Shown here in pieces: positions 40,426 to 48,901 of a stretch of 64,000 bases of DNA. Source of the stretch: 20CM-2-55-15 sp964633285 (GTDB lineage Bacteria; Acidobacteriota; Terriglobia; 20CM-2-55-15). Where the stretch lies: the NCBI GenBank assembly GCA_964633285.1, contig CAZWGA010000009.1, positions 1 through 64,000 on the forward strand, in the 5' to 3' direction. The translations under genes were made by a program, and so were the position numbers. Within the stretch, counting starts at the first letter, position 1. Each line of letters opens with the position of its first letter. A model generated the notes under the pieces. The model searched no databases and was not told where the DNA came from. It was given only the letters and a program-made list of their open reading frames with translations.

Positions 40426-41356
40426 AAACCAGGTTCATGGCCCTGCCTCCCAGGAACGCGAACACATTCTCGATAGCCATTGCCAGTCCGGCCTCGGTTG
40501 CTTCTGGAGTAACGCCGGCCGAATGCGGCGTCAACACCACATTCGGCATGCTCAGGAAAGGAGATTCCGGCGGAAGCGGCTCTCGCTCAAACACGTCGAG
40601 GCCCGCTCCCGCAATTTGCCCCGACTGCAGTGCTTTGACGAGGTCTGCTTCGCGAACAATCGCGCCGCGCGCTGTGTTGATCAGGATCGCGCCAGGCTTC
40701 ATCAAATGGAAATGCTCACCCCGAATCATTCCATTCGTCTGTGCGGACTGCCGCACGTGGATGCTGATGACATCCGAACGGCGGAAAACATCATCGAAGG
40801 AAACCCATTCCGCGATATTACCCGCGGGATGAAAAGTCCAGGCGATGACGTTCATCCCGATTCCCTTACCGAGCCGTGCAACTTCGCGGCCGATAGCGCC
40901 CGCTCCGATCAGCCCCAGCGTTTTGCCTCGAAGCTCCGTTACGAGCGCGCGCGGCCATTTCCCTTCCCGGACTTCGCGATCCACTCGAACGGTCTGTTTT
41001 GCCGTTGCCATGATCAGCGACACCGTGTGTTCTGCCACAGCATTTGCGGAAACGGCCGGCGTGTTCGTAACGGCAATTCCAAATTCCCGCGCGGCGTCAA
41101 GGTCGACATGATCCGTTCCCGTCCCCCAGATGGAAATCAATTTCAGGTTCGGGCATTGGTGCAGAACTTCTCTGGAAAAGCGCGAAGTCGCCCGGATGTT
41201 GATGACCACTTCGGCATCACGAATTCTTGCGAGCAGATCTTCGGCCGTGCCCGGACGCGTGGAAAACACCTGCACGTCGTGTCCTGCAAGGCGCGCGAAT
41301 GCCCCGCTCGGCCGCATAACCGCAGGCTCATCGTCAGGAATCACGATGCGCGGCAT
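40400..41356 (-). CDS. D-2-hydroxyacid dehydrogenase family protein
   Basis: A 318-residue NAD-dependent oxidoreductase of the SerA/PdxB/DdlB superfamily. The Rossmann motif is LGLIGAGAIGREVARLGKG, the catalytic Arg lies in INTARGAIV, the Glu in GLDVFEREPLPP and the His in LTPHSAGVTPEAT. VNTPAVSANAVAEHTVSL is the typical anion site. It probably oxidises or reduces a 2-hydroxy or 2-keto acid in the cytoplasm; phosphoglycerate dehydrogenase is possible but it lacks the ACT tail. It sits 7 bases before the sigma54 regulator on the same strand. Confidence 0.88.
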   Translation of the reverse strand: MPRIVIPDDEPAVMRPSGAFARLAGHDVQVFSTRPGTAEDLLARIRDAEVVINIRATSRFSREVLHQCPNLKLISIWGTGTDHVDLDAAREFGIAVTNTPAVSANAVAEHTVSLIMATAKQTVRVDREVREGKWPRALVTELRGKTLGLIGAGAIGREVARLGKGIGMNVIAWTFHPAGNIAEWVSFDDVFRRSDVISIHVRQSAQTNGMIRGEHFHLMKPGAILINTARGAIVREADLVKALQSGQIAGAGLDVFEREPLPPESPFLSMPNVVLTPHSAGVTPEATEAGLAMAIENVFAFLGGRAMNLVSISETPAL

Positions 41357-41363
41357 GCGTGTT

Positions 41364-42905
41364 TCAGTCTTCGAGTCCGTAACGTTTGAGTTTATTGAGA
41401 AGACCCTGATGGCTCAGTCCGAGGAGCTTCGCAGTGCGGCGGCGGTCGCCTGCGGTCTGACTCATCGCTTCGCGGATCATTTGGATTTCAAGAGCAGTGA
41501 CGCGGTCCTTGAGCTGCTGCTTATCCGCAGATTGCTTCCCGGAGGATTCCGTTGAAACCGCAAAGCGCTCTTCCTGGATCGACTCCGAAAGATCGCTGAC
41601 CTGAATCTCGCTGCCGACCGCCAGCACCATGGCGCGTTTTACTTCGTTTTCGAGCTCGCGCACATTGCCGGGCCAGGGATAGGACGTAAGCGCTTTCAAG
41701 GCATCCTGCGAAAACCCCTGAACATCGTGGCCGATTTCCTTAACGTACTTTCTAAGAAAGTGCATCGCCAGCAGTGGAATATCGGCGCGGACTTCGCGCA
41801 GCGACGGCATGTGAATGTGGATGACATTCAGACGGAAAAACAAATCCTGGCGGAAACGGTTTTGCTTGATCTCCTCCTTGAGATCCTTATTTGTCGCCGC
41901 CACCAGCCGGATATCGATCGGCACGGGCTTTCGGCCCCCGACCCATTCGACTTCGCGCTCCTGAAGAACACGAAGCAACTTTGCCTGCGCCGTCAGACTA
42001 AGATCGCCGATTTCATCCAGAAAGAGCGTTCCTCCGTTCGCAGATTCGATTCGTCCCACACGGCGTTCAACGCCTGTGGCGACGCCTTTTTCGATTCCAA
42101 ACAGCTCGCTCTCGACCAGCGCTTCCGGCAGCGCGGCGCAGTTGACGGCGACGAACGGTTTCGTTCGCCGCGGACTCATATAGTGGATGGCGCGCGCCGA
42201 CAGTTCCTTGCCGGTGCCGTTTTCTCCAGTGATGAGAACCGAAACTGAGGTGTCCGCCGTCTTGTCGATAATGGAGCGAATCTCGTTGATCTTCGAGCTC
42301 GTGCCGAGAACGCTTTTGTTCGTAAAACGCTCTTCGACTTCCTTGCGAAGGCTTTCGTTTTCTTCGATCAGCTCCGCCTGCCGTACTTCCAGTTCAGACA
42401 TCGCCTGTGCGTTTTCAAGGGCGATGGCGGCCTGGCTTGACAGCGCTTCAACAAAGTGTTCGTCTTCCGGCATGAACTTGCCGCTCTTCTTGTTCAAGAC
42501 CTGAAAAACGCCAACGATTTCCCTCCGGAAATTTCGCAGTGGCACACTGAGAATATTTCGGGTGTGGTATCCGGTAATGGAATCAATTGAAGGATAGAAC
42601 AGCGGAGACTTATACACGTCCTCGACGACCAGAGTCTTCGCGGCAATCAGCACGGCACCGGCAATACCCAGGCGCGCATCAAAGCGAATCGTATCGGAAA
42701 CGCCGAGCGCCACTTTTGCCCAAAGCTCTCCTTTGTCTCTATCGAGAAGAAAAATCGTGGCTCTTTCGGCATCCACGAGTTTGGTTGCTTCGTCCGCGAT
42801 CAGTTTCAAGAGTTGATCGAAGTTCTTCTCGGAGTTGATCAGCCGCGAGATGTCAAGCAGAGCGGTGTACTTATCCAGTATGGAATGCGGCGAATCGGCT
42901 TTCAT
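41364..42905 (-). CDS. GAF-domain sigma54-dependent Fis-family activator
   Basis: A 513-residue activator. Residues about 25-170 form a GAF sensor (NFDQLLKLIADEATKLVDAE, VPLRNFRREIVGVFQVLNKK), so it likely senses a small ligand or redox state. The AAA+ domain has Walker A TGENGTGKELS, the sigma54 loop in the GVATGV variant (IEKGVATGVERRVG) and an intact Walker B GGTLFLDEIGDLS. A Fis helix-turn-helix ends it (GDRRRTAKLLGLSHQGLLNK). Unlike the NtrC-type protein at 24.6 kb, all catalytic motifs are intact. Its start is 14 bases from the divergent DUF2461 gene. Confidence 0.93.
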   Translation of the reverse strand: MKADSPHSILDKYTALLDISRLINSEKNFDQLLKLIADEATKLVDAERATIFLLDRDKGELWAKVALGVSDTIRFDARLGIAGAVLIAAKTLVVEDVYKSPLFYPSIDSITGYHTRNILSVPLRNFRREIVGVFQVLNKKSGKFMPEDEHFVEALSSQAAIALENAQAMSELEVRQAELIEENESLRKEVEERFTNKSVLGTSSKINEIRSIIDKTADTSVSVLITGENGTGKELSARAIHYMSPRRTKPFVAVNCAALPEALVESELFGIEKGVATGVERRVGRIESANGGTLFLDEIGDLSLTAQAKLLRVLQEREVEWVGGRKPVPIDIRLVAATNKDLKEEIKQNRFRQDLFFRLNVIHIHMPSLREVRADIPLLAMHFLRKYVKEIGHDVQGFSQDALKALTSYPWPGNVRELENEVKRAMVLAVGSEIQVSDLSESIQEERFAVSTESSGKQSADKQQLKDRVTALEIQMIREAMSQTAGDRRRTAKLLGLSHQGLLNKLKRYGLED

Positions 42906-42910
42906 ATAAT
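42905..42910 (+). promoter_or_regulatory. -10 box of the DUF2461 gene, likely leaderless
   Basis: A perfect TATAAT ends 9 bases before the ATG at 42920. It overlaps the start codon of the divergent sigma54 activator, so the two genes share a 14-base gap and the DUF2461 -35 must lie inside the activator gene. No good -35 match is seen. Confidence 0.4.
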
Positions 42911-42919
42911 CCTTGCCCT

Positions 42920-43642
42920 ATGAAACAACGTATTTTCTCGGCTTTTCCCAAAGAGGGCCTTCAATTCCTCCGGGCATTGAAGCGCAATAATAATCGCGAA
43001 TGGTTCCAGGAACACAAGAGTATTTACGAAGAACGGCTCAAACAGCCGATGGCGGATCTTATTGATGCGCTTGCCCTGGACTTCAAGCGATTCGCTCCCG
43101 AAATGCTCGCGACATCCAAGGTCTCGGCGTACCGCATCTATCGTGATACGCGATTCTCGAAAGATAAGTCGCCCTACAAGACTCATGTGGCGGCTGTTTT
43201 TCCCCGGTCCGGCCTCAACAAGCACGAAGGGGCGAGCTTCTATGTGCACATCGCGCCGACCGAAGTGTTCATTGGTGGCGGCCTGTACATGCCTCTCCCT
43301 GAAGATCTCCATGCGGTCAGGAACCACATTGCCGGCCGAACAAAAACCTTTCTTGGAATCATCCGCGAGCGCCGCTTTCGGAAACTGTTTGGAGAAGTAA
43401 CCGGCGAGCAACTCAGCCGGGTGCCGCGCGGATTTGACGTCAATCATCCGGCTGCAGAGTACCTCCGATATAAGCAGTTTCTTGCCGCAAGGACACTCGA
43501 TCCCGAAGCTGCAGTCAGGCCTGGCTTTTATAAATCGGTGTTGGAAACATTTGAAGGGATGCTGCCGTTCATTCGATTTCTCAATGAACCCATCGTCAAG
43601 GCAAAGCGGGAGCGGGACCGGCGGCTTGCTCTGGAACAGTAA
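42920..43642 (+). CDS. DUF2461 domain-containing protein
   Basis: A 240-residue protein of DUF2461 (TIGR02453). Marks: GLQFLRALKRNNNREWFQEH, YEERLKQPMADLIDALALDF, SAYRIYRDTRFSKDKSPYKT, ASFYVHIAPTEVFIGGGLYM, PRGFDVNHPAAEYLRYKQFL and the DRRLALEQ end. The family is widespread and uncharacterised; it is soluble and cytoplasmic. It stands alone on the plus strand between a sigma54 activator and LIC_10091 copy B. Confidence 0.92.
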   Translation: MKQRIFSAFPKEGLQFLRALKRNNNREWFQEHKSIYEERLKQPMADLIDALALDFKRFAPEMLATSKVSAYRIYRDTRFSKDKSPYKTHVAAVFPRSGLNKHEGASFYVHIAPTEVFIGGGLYMPLPEDLHAVRNHIAGRTKTFLGIIRERRFRKLFGEVTGEQLSRVPRGFDVNHPAAEYLRYKQFLAARTLDPEAAVRPGFYKSVLETFEGMLPFIRFLNEPIVKAKRERDRRLALEQ

Positions 43643-43646
43643 CCGG

Positions 43647-44804
43647 TCACTGTTGAGCGTCCAGGCCGCCCGATCGCCGGATCACATCAAAGTACGTCCG
43701 GACTTTACCGGATTGAAACGCTGCTACCGTTCCGGGAATGCTGTCCAGCAGGGTTACGGAACGCGCGCTCGGAGAGGTGGGAAATCTCAGGCCATAGTTG
43801 TTGAAATACGCGCGGATGAAAACACTGTCCGCTTCGGTTGGAAACGACGCGACGTTGCTGTAGAACTTTTTCCAATCGTCGCTCTGAAATAAATAAAACT
43901 CGACATTCGAAGTATAGAAAGTCGTGACCGTGGCGCCATGCTGCTTCAGGTAACGTCCAACGGAGCGTAGCGCCTTGTCTCCCGCAAAATCTCCCACGAT
44001 GGGAATGACCCGGTTCTCCGATTCCAGTTTCTTCATGGCCTCAAAGTTTTCTTCGGAGGCCATGTAGCTGTGGTTTTCGCCTTCACCGTCTGTCTCAAGC
44101 ATCAGTTCCGAATAGCTTGGAAACCGGCGCCATGAATACTGGTTCGGGAATGAATATCGAATTTGAGGACCGCCGCCGGCGAACGCGTTATAGACATATT
44201 CCAAATTCATGAGGTCGCTCTCACTGAGCGTGAAATGATGGAGACGAAAATTCTCCGTCACTTCAGCCAGAGTCGCCCTCGCGAAAGCGGAGTCGGATTC
44301 GCGGCCTTCGAAAATATCGAACAACTCTTCGAGCGTCGCGGCTCTTGCCAGATCCGGGGGCACAGGCCTGGCAAACAGTCTGGATAGAAACTCGCGCCGG
44401 TTGCGTGAGAGTTCGAACAACGCCTTGTACATCAGGTGCTCGATCAAATTCTGCCGCCGGATATCGACGATGAACGCGAACGCCGGATCCACGGCCACAA
44501 GGTACGTGAAGTTCTGGTCGGGGCCGACGCCGACATAAATACCGCCCGCGCGGGTCTGCTTATGCAAATCCGGAACAACCGTTTGGAAAGTGCTTTCGTT
44601 GGACACGAAGTTGTCCGATCGGAAATAACCGCCGGGTTCGGAAAAGTCCTCGATGATTTTCCAGAATTCGGCATCCGATAAATGAGTGGGCAGGCTGGGT
44701 TTAGGAACTTCAGGCCGAATGCGCACATACGATGCGCCAATCGCAAGTCCTATTGCCAGAATCGCTATCAGCGCCGATCGCCGAAGGTGGATCACGGGTC
44801 TCAT
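43647..44804 (-). CDS. LIC_10091-family protein, copy B
   Basis: A 385-residue paralogue of the gene at 25995-27131, with the same order: N-terminal anchor (SALIAILAIGLAIGASYV), YFRSDNFVSNESTFQTVVPD, GGIYVGVGPDQNFTYLVAVD, FIVDIRRQNLIEHLMYKALF, ELMLETDGEGENHSYMASEE, VIPIVGDFAGDKALRSVGRY and TTFYTSNVEFYLF. The GVGPDQN motif is shared exactly and the overall likeness is high, but the ends differ. It may act as an extracytoplasmic or anchored enzyme with a methyltransferase-like fold; that is family inference. The ATG has AGGTAGG directly upstream. Confidence 0.8.
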   Translation of the reverse strand: MRPVIHLRRSALIAILAIGLAIGASYVRIRPEVPKPSLPTHLSDAEFWKIIEDFSEPGGYFRSDNFVSNESTFQTVVPDLHKQTRAGGIYVGVGPDQNFTYLVAVDPAFAFIVDIRRQNLIEHLMYKALFELSRNRREFLSRLFARPVPPDLARAATLEELFDIFEGRESDSAFARATLAEVTENFRLHHFTLSESDLMNLEYVYNAFAGGGPQIRYSFPNQYSWRRFPSYSELMLETDGEGENHSYMASEENFEAMKKLESENRVIPIVGDFAGDKALRSVGRYLKQHGATVTTFYTSNVEFYLFQSDDWKKFYSNVASFPTEADSVFIRAYFNNYGLRFPTSPSARSVTLLDSIPGTVAAFQSGKVRTYFDVIRRSGGLDAQQ

Positions 44805-44842
44805 CCTACCTTTGAATTGTTCTAAACCTCGCGAGAAATTTG

Positions 44843-44870
44843 TTGTCTACCAATGACAATCTGTTAGGAT
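44843..44870 (+). promoter_or_regulatory. Possible promoter of the DUF1549 gene
   Basis: TTGTCT (44843-44848), a 16-base spacer and TAGGAT (44865-44870) precede the ATG at 44896. The leader of about 20 bases holds TTGGAG (44881-44886) as a ribosome binding site. Both hexamers are weak matches. Confidence 0.3.
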
Positions 44871-44895
44871 TTTGCAATTGTTGGAGTTTTCAAGG

Positions 44896-46785
44896 ATGAG
44901 GCACATTTTTCGGACTACGTTGTTCGTCGCGATGTTCCTGGCCGCCTCCCTTCTCGTAGCTGCCGTCGCTACTAATTGCACGTACCTCCAGGATCCATCG
45001 CAGTTCCTTTATTCGCCCCATAAACATTGGAGCGAGATTTCCATCGAAAACGAAAAAGTCGCGCTTGCGTTGCGGCCGGTTCTGAATCGCCTCGCGGTCA
45101 CGGCCGCGGATGCGAAACCCGATCCCACGCCTCGCAAGAATTTCATCGACGAGTACATCTTTTCCAGAATGGAACGGGACGGTATCACGCCGTCGCCGCT
45201 GTCTGACGACCAGGCGTTTTTCCGGCGCGTCAACCTGGACCTTACCGGAAGGATCCCGTCTGCCGATCAGGTGCGCGCATTTGCCTACGACACGAATCCG
45301 GCGAAGCGGGATGTCCTCGTGGATTCACTCATTGGCAATGCTGAATTCGTCGACAAGTGGACGATGTTCTTTGGCGATCTCTACAAGAACAACGCCAACG
45401 CCACAAACGTGAATCGTTATTTCCAGGGACGCGATGCGTTTTATTCGTACTTAAAGAATTCCATTGCGACCAACAAGCTGTACCACCATATGGCCTACGA
45501 AATCATTACGGCCAACGGCGACAGTTTTGTGGACGGTCCCACGAATTGGATTGTGGGTGGAACTGTTCCAATGGGACCGGTGCAGGATACGTATGATGGC
45601 CAGGCAGTAAATCTTGGATCGATGTTCCTCGGCCTGAATACTGTCGATTGCCTGCTCTGTCACGACGGAGCACGCCATCTCGACAGCGTCAATCTCTGGG
45701 GCAAGCAGCAAAAGCGCGCGGACCTATGGGGCCTTTCGGCATTTTTCGCGCGGACACAGATGCCCGCCACGGTGGTCAGCCAGAATCCGCAATACGTCAA
45801 GAGAACGATTTCTGATCTCACAACAGGCGATTACCGGCTAAACACGACTACAGGAAATCGCACGACTCGCGCTCCAATCAACGGCAACGCCGTCGTCGCT
45901 CCGAAATACCCATTCACCAATCAGACGGTCGGCGCGAATGCGAATCGCCGCGTGTCGTTGGCCAACATGGTTACGGCGGATCCGCAGTTTTCACGGGCGA
46001 TCGTGAACTATATCTGGGAAAAGTTAATGGTCGTCGCGTTTGTGACGCCATCGAATGCGTTCGATCCCGCGCGGCTCGATCCCAACAATCCACCTGCGGA
46101 ACCCTGGACGCTACAGCCGACGAACCCGGAACTCCTTGCCGCGCTGTCTCAATGGTTCCGCGACAACAACTACGATCTTCGCGCTCTGATAGCGCTCATT
46201 GCAAAGTCGAACGCGTATCAGCTTTCATCGCAATATCCGGGTGAATGGAAGGCCGAATACGTTCCCTACTATGCGCGAAAGTTTGCGCGGCGTCTGGATG
46301 CTGAGGAGATTCACGACGCCATCGTGAAGGCTGCCGGCGTTCCCGTCACGTACTCGCTCGATTACAACGGCTCAACGTATCCTCTGCCTCCCGTGAATTG
46401 GGCAATGCAGCTTCCGGATACCATCGAACCCCGCGGAACCACGACTGCTCAGTTCCTTAACGGATTTGGCCGTGGCGACCGGGATCAAAGTGTGCGCGAT
46501 TCCAGCGGTTCGCCGATACAGGCATTGAACATGATGAATCACACGTTCATCATGACCCGCATTCACAGCACGAACAACGGTTCAACGGTTCAGAGCCTGC
46601 TGCGGCAAACGAGTGATCCTCTGGGCATCATCGAGAATCTGTACCTGACGACCTTGAATCGTTTCCCGATGGATGCGGAGATTCCAATCGCTGCAGCGAC
46701 GATGAAACGCCTCGGCAATACCGCCGGTGCTCAATCCCTGCAGTGGGCGTTATTGAACAAGCTCGAGTTTATTTACAGCTATTAA
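44896..46785 (+). CDS. DUF1549/DUF1553 domain protein with one CxxCH motif
   Basis: A 629-residue secreted protein. Signal peptide: FRTTLFVAMFLAASLLVAAV. The DUF1549 part (about residues 65-260) has FIDEYIFSRMERDGITPSPL and FFRRVNLDLTGRIPSADQV; the DUF1553 part follows (about 350-620: NYIWEKLMVVAFVTPSNAFD, RRLDAEEIHDAIVKA). Between them is CLLCHDGARHLD, one CxxCH-like site that could bind haem or be a leftover of the cytochrome-like motif these proteins usually carry. The family is best known in planctomycetes and acidobacteria and is linked with sugar or sulfate utilisation, without proven activity. The next gene follows by one base. Confidence 0.85.
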   Translation: MRHIFRTTLFVAMFLAASLLVAAVATNCTYLQDPSQFLYSPHKHWSEISIENEKVALALRPVLNRLAVTAADAKPDPTPRKNFIDEYIFSRMERDGITPSPLSDDQAFFRRVNLDLTGRIPSADQVRAFAYDTNPAKRDVLVDSLIGNAEFVDKWTMFFGDLYKNNANATNVNRYFQGRDAFYSYLKNSIATNKLYHHMAYEIITANGDSFVDGPTNWIVGGTVPMGPVQDTYDGQAVNLGSMFLGLNTVDCLLCHDGARHLDSVNLWGKQQKRADLWGLSAFFARTQMPATVVSQNPQYVKRTISDLTTGDYRLNTTTGNRTTRAPINGNAVVAPKYPFTNQTVGANANRRVSLANMVTADPQFSRAIVNYIWEKLMVVAFVTPSNAFDPARLDPNNPPAEPWTLQPTNPELLAALSQWFRDNNYDLRALIALIAKSNAYQLSSQYPGEWKAEYVPYYARKFARRLDAEEIHDAIVKAAGVPVTYSLDYNGSTYPLPPVNWAMQLPDTIEPRGTTTAQFLNGFGRGDRDQSVRDSSGSPIQALNMMNHTFIMTRIHSTNNGSTVQSLLRQTSDPLGIIENLYLTTLNRFPMDAEIPIAAATMKRLGNTAGAQSLQWALLNKLEFIYSY

Positions 46786-46786
46786 T

Positions 46787-48121
46787 ATGGATCGAATTAT
46801 CAATCGCCGGGTTTTCTTTGAGCTCACTGGAGCGGGTGTCGCAGGCTACTTCATGTCGCCGAAGGATCTCCTCGGAGATACAGGCATCACGTATGGTGAC
46901 GCGACCGTCCTCAATACCGCGAAGTACGTCATCTTTGTTCTGCTTGCAGGCGCTCCAAGCCACACCGACACACTCGATTTGAAGGTTGGCGCATGGACCC
47001 CGGCCAATTTCCGGCCGACAACCATCAACGGCTTCGATTTTCCGGAAGGCCTGTTGCCCAATCTGGCGGCGCAGGCATCGCGTTTCTCGATCGTCCGAAG
47101 TTTCCAATCGAACGCCCTGGTGCACGGCCTGCTGCAAGCGTGGACTCAAATCGCGCGCAATCCGGCGAGCGCTACGGGAAAGATTGCTCCGAATGTTGGA
47201 TCCGTCGTCGCTCTCGAATTCGAGCCAAAGCGCGCGAAGAACCAGAATGTTCCGGGATTCGTTTCGATGTCGAACGGCGGCAGTCTTGTTCGGAACGGAT
47301 ATCTGCCGGGCCGTTATTCGCCGTTTGATATCACGGCAAATGCCGGAGGGCTTACGAATCTCGTCAACTCGGATGGCGAGGCAACATTCACCGACCGGTA
47401 CAGTGTTCTTCAGGCGCTCGACATGGCGGGCGTTCGCCGTTCCGACTTCGATGAAATGGCGGATTTCTATAATGGCGCCCGGTCGATGATGTATGACCCC
47501 ACGGTCAGTGCCGCGTTTCGTTTCACTACGCAGGAGCAGCAACGCTACGGAAACTCGGCTTTCGGAAATTCATGCCTCGTGGCGCGCAATCTCGTGAATG
47601 CCGATCTTGGAACGCGCTACATCATGATTACGCTCGGCGGTTGGGACAATCATCAGAACATTTATCAGGCCAACAACGGGATCTACCGCCCGGCAGCGCA
47701 ATTGGATGCCGGTCTCGCGAATTTGATTGCGGATCTCGCTATCCTGCCCGGATCGAATGGGCGCACCAAGCTCGATGAAACGCTGATCGTTGCGAAAGGT
47801 GAATTCGGCCGAACCGTCGGTCCGTTGACGAACCAGCAAGGGCGCGATCACTACTTTGTTCACTCCGCACTGTTCGCGGGTGGTGGCGTTCAAGGCGGCC
47901 GGGTTATCGGGTCAACAACGTCGGACGGCAAGTTCGTCGACAGGCCTGGCTGGTCGCAGGATCGTCCCGTCGGTCCGGAAGACATGGCCGCAACGATCTA
48001 CTCAGCGCTTGGTATCAATTACACTACGACACGTCATGACGATCCCCTCGGCCGCGGGTTCGAATACGTGCCTTCGAATACCGGCTGGACCATTTATCCA
48101 CTGGTCGAGCTATTCCGTTAG
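46787..48121 (+). CDS. DUF1501 domain-containing protein
   Basis: A 444-residue protein of DUF1501, an alkaline-phosphatase-superfamily relative almost always encoded after a DUF1549 gene. Marks: MDRIINRRVFFELTGAGVAG (N-terminal signal region), LAGAPSHTDTLDLK, LPNLAAQASRFSIVRSFQSN, TLGGWDNHQNIYQANNGIYR, LIVAKGEFGRTVGPLTNQQG, RDHYFVHSALFAGGGVQGGR and GQV-type end DRPVGPEDMAATIYSALGI. His and Asp residues fit a metal site. One base separates it from the DUF1549 gene, so they form an operon and probably act together outside the membrane. The end overlaps the small CDCSIC gene tail to tail. Confidence 0.9.
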   Translation: MDRIINRRVFFELTGAGVAGYFMSPKDLLGDTGITYGDATVLNTAKYVIFVLLAGAPSHTDTLDLKVGAWTPANFRPTTINGFDFPEGLLPNLAAQASRFSIVRSFQSNALVHGLLQAWTQIARNPASATGKIAPNVGSVVALEFEPKRAKNQNVPGFVSMSNGGSLVRNGYLPGRYSPFDITANAGGLTNLVNSDGEATFTDRYSVLQALDMAGVRRSDFDEMADFYNGARSMMYDPTVSAAFRFTTQEQQRYGNSAFGNSCLVARNLVNADLGTRYIMITLGGWDNHQNIYQANNGIYRPAAQLDAGLANLIADLAILPGSNGRTKLDETLIVAKGEFGRTVGPLTNQQGRDHYFVHSALFAGGGVQGGRVIGSTTSDGKFVDRPGWSQDRPVGPEDMAATIYSALGINYTTTRHDDPLGRGFEYVPSNTGWTIYPLVELFR

Positions 48122-48352
48122 GATCTCTTCATCGTCGTAAGCGAAGTCGTCGAAAACGACAACTCCGCCTTCCTTCGCAAGTCTGCAGATCGAACAATCA
48201 CATTTGAAGAACTCATCCGGGTCAAAATTCTCGGTCCGCGATCGAAGCAACTCCGCGGAAGGATGATCGAGATGGACGAACGTAAACGGTTCTCTACGGG
48301 AAATGACCGCACTCTTCCCGTAAAGGAAAAAGATCTCTGCATCTGAAAGCAT
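48110..48352 (-). CDS. Small acidic cysteine protein
   Basis: An 80-residue frame: MLSDAEIFFLYGKSAVISRR, then DPDEFFKCDCSICRLAKEGG and an acidic end (VVVFDDFAYDDEEILTE). Three cysteines in CDCSIC could hold a metal. I do not recognise a family. The codon pattern reads as a real protein and the frame overlaps DUF1501 tail to tail by only 12 bases. The start ATG has no strong ribosome binding site. It lies 71 bases behind the cupin gene on the same strand. Confidence 0.5.
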   Translation of the reverse strand: MLSDAEIFFLYGKSAVISRREPFTFVHLDHPSAELLRSRTENFDPDEFFKCDCSICRLAKEGGVVVFDDFAYDDEEILTE

Positions 48353-48423
48353 GTGGGAATCCGGGGAAAGCGGGCAGGGCGAGAAGCATTATACAGCATG
48401 TAGCGGCGGCTTTATGCCCGCGG

Positions 48424-48771
48424 CTACATGCTTCCTTCGCGGCCGTAGTCGTCCTGGAGGCGTTGAATGTCGTCTTCTCCGAGATAGGAACCGCGCTGGA
48501 TTTCGATAAAGATCAGCATTTCATTTCCGGCATTCTCGATGCGGTGTGCGGAGCCGACCGGGATGTCAATAGTCTCTCCCGTCATGATGACGATTTCGCG
48601 GCCATCGAGAGTGACCCTGGCCTTACCGCCGACAATCATCCAGTGCTCGGAACGGCGCGCATGTTTCTGGTAGCTGAGGCGCTGTTGAGGCCGCACTTCA
48701 ATGCGTTTCACCTTGTAGTTTTCGCCTTCGTCGAGAACGGTGAAGCTGCCCCATGGGCGTTCGTCGCGCAT
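48424..48771 (-). CDS. Cupin domain protein, mannose-6-phosphate isomerase type II C-terminal
   Basis: A 115-residue cupin. Its text RPWGSFTVLDEGENYKVKRI, then PQQRLSYQKHARRSEHWMIV, GKARVTLDGREIVIMTGETI, DIPVGSAHRIENAGNEMLIF and IEIQRGSYLGEDDIQRLQDDYGR is the isomerase half of the dual ManC/PMI enzymes, here as a free protein. His residues HARRSEHW and the SAHRIEN His fit the metal site. It would interconvert mannose-6-P and fructose-6-P or regulate a partner. I chose ATG 48771; 16 further codons upstream are open but unsupported. Confidence 0.88.
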   Translation of the reverse strand: MRDERPWGSFTVLDEGENYKVKRIEVRPQQRLSYQKHARRSEHWMIVGGKARVTLDGREIVIMTGETIDIPVGSAHRIENAGNEMLIFIEIQRGSYLGEDDIQRLQDDYGREGSM

Positions 48772-48901
48772 GCCGTTAAATATATCAAAAACGTTACAAA
48801 TACCTTGACTGAAACGCAACCCGTTGAGAACATCACAACCCTACTGAAAGATGGAACAAAACTCACTCAATCGTCAGTAGAAAGCAGGGAAAGCAACACG
48901 C

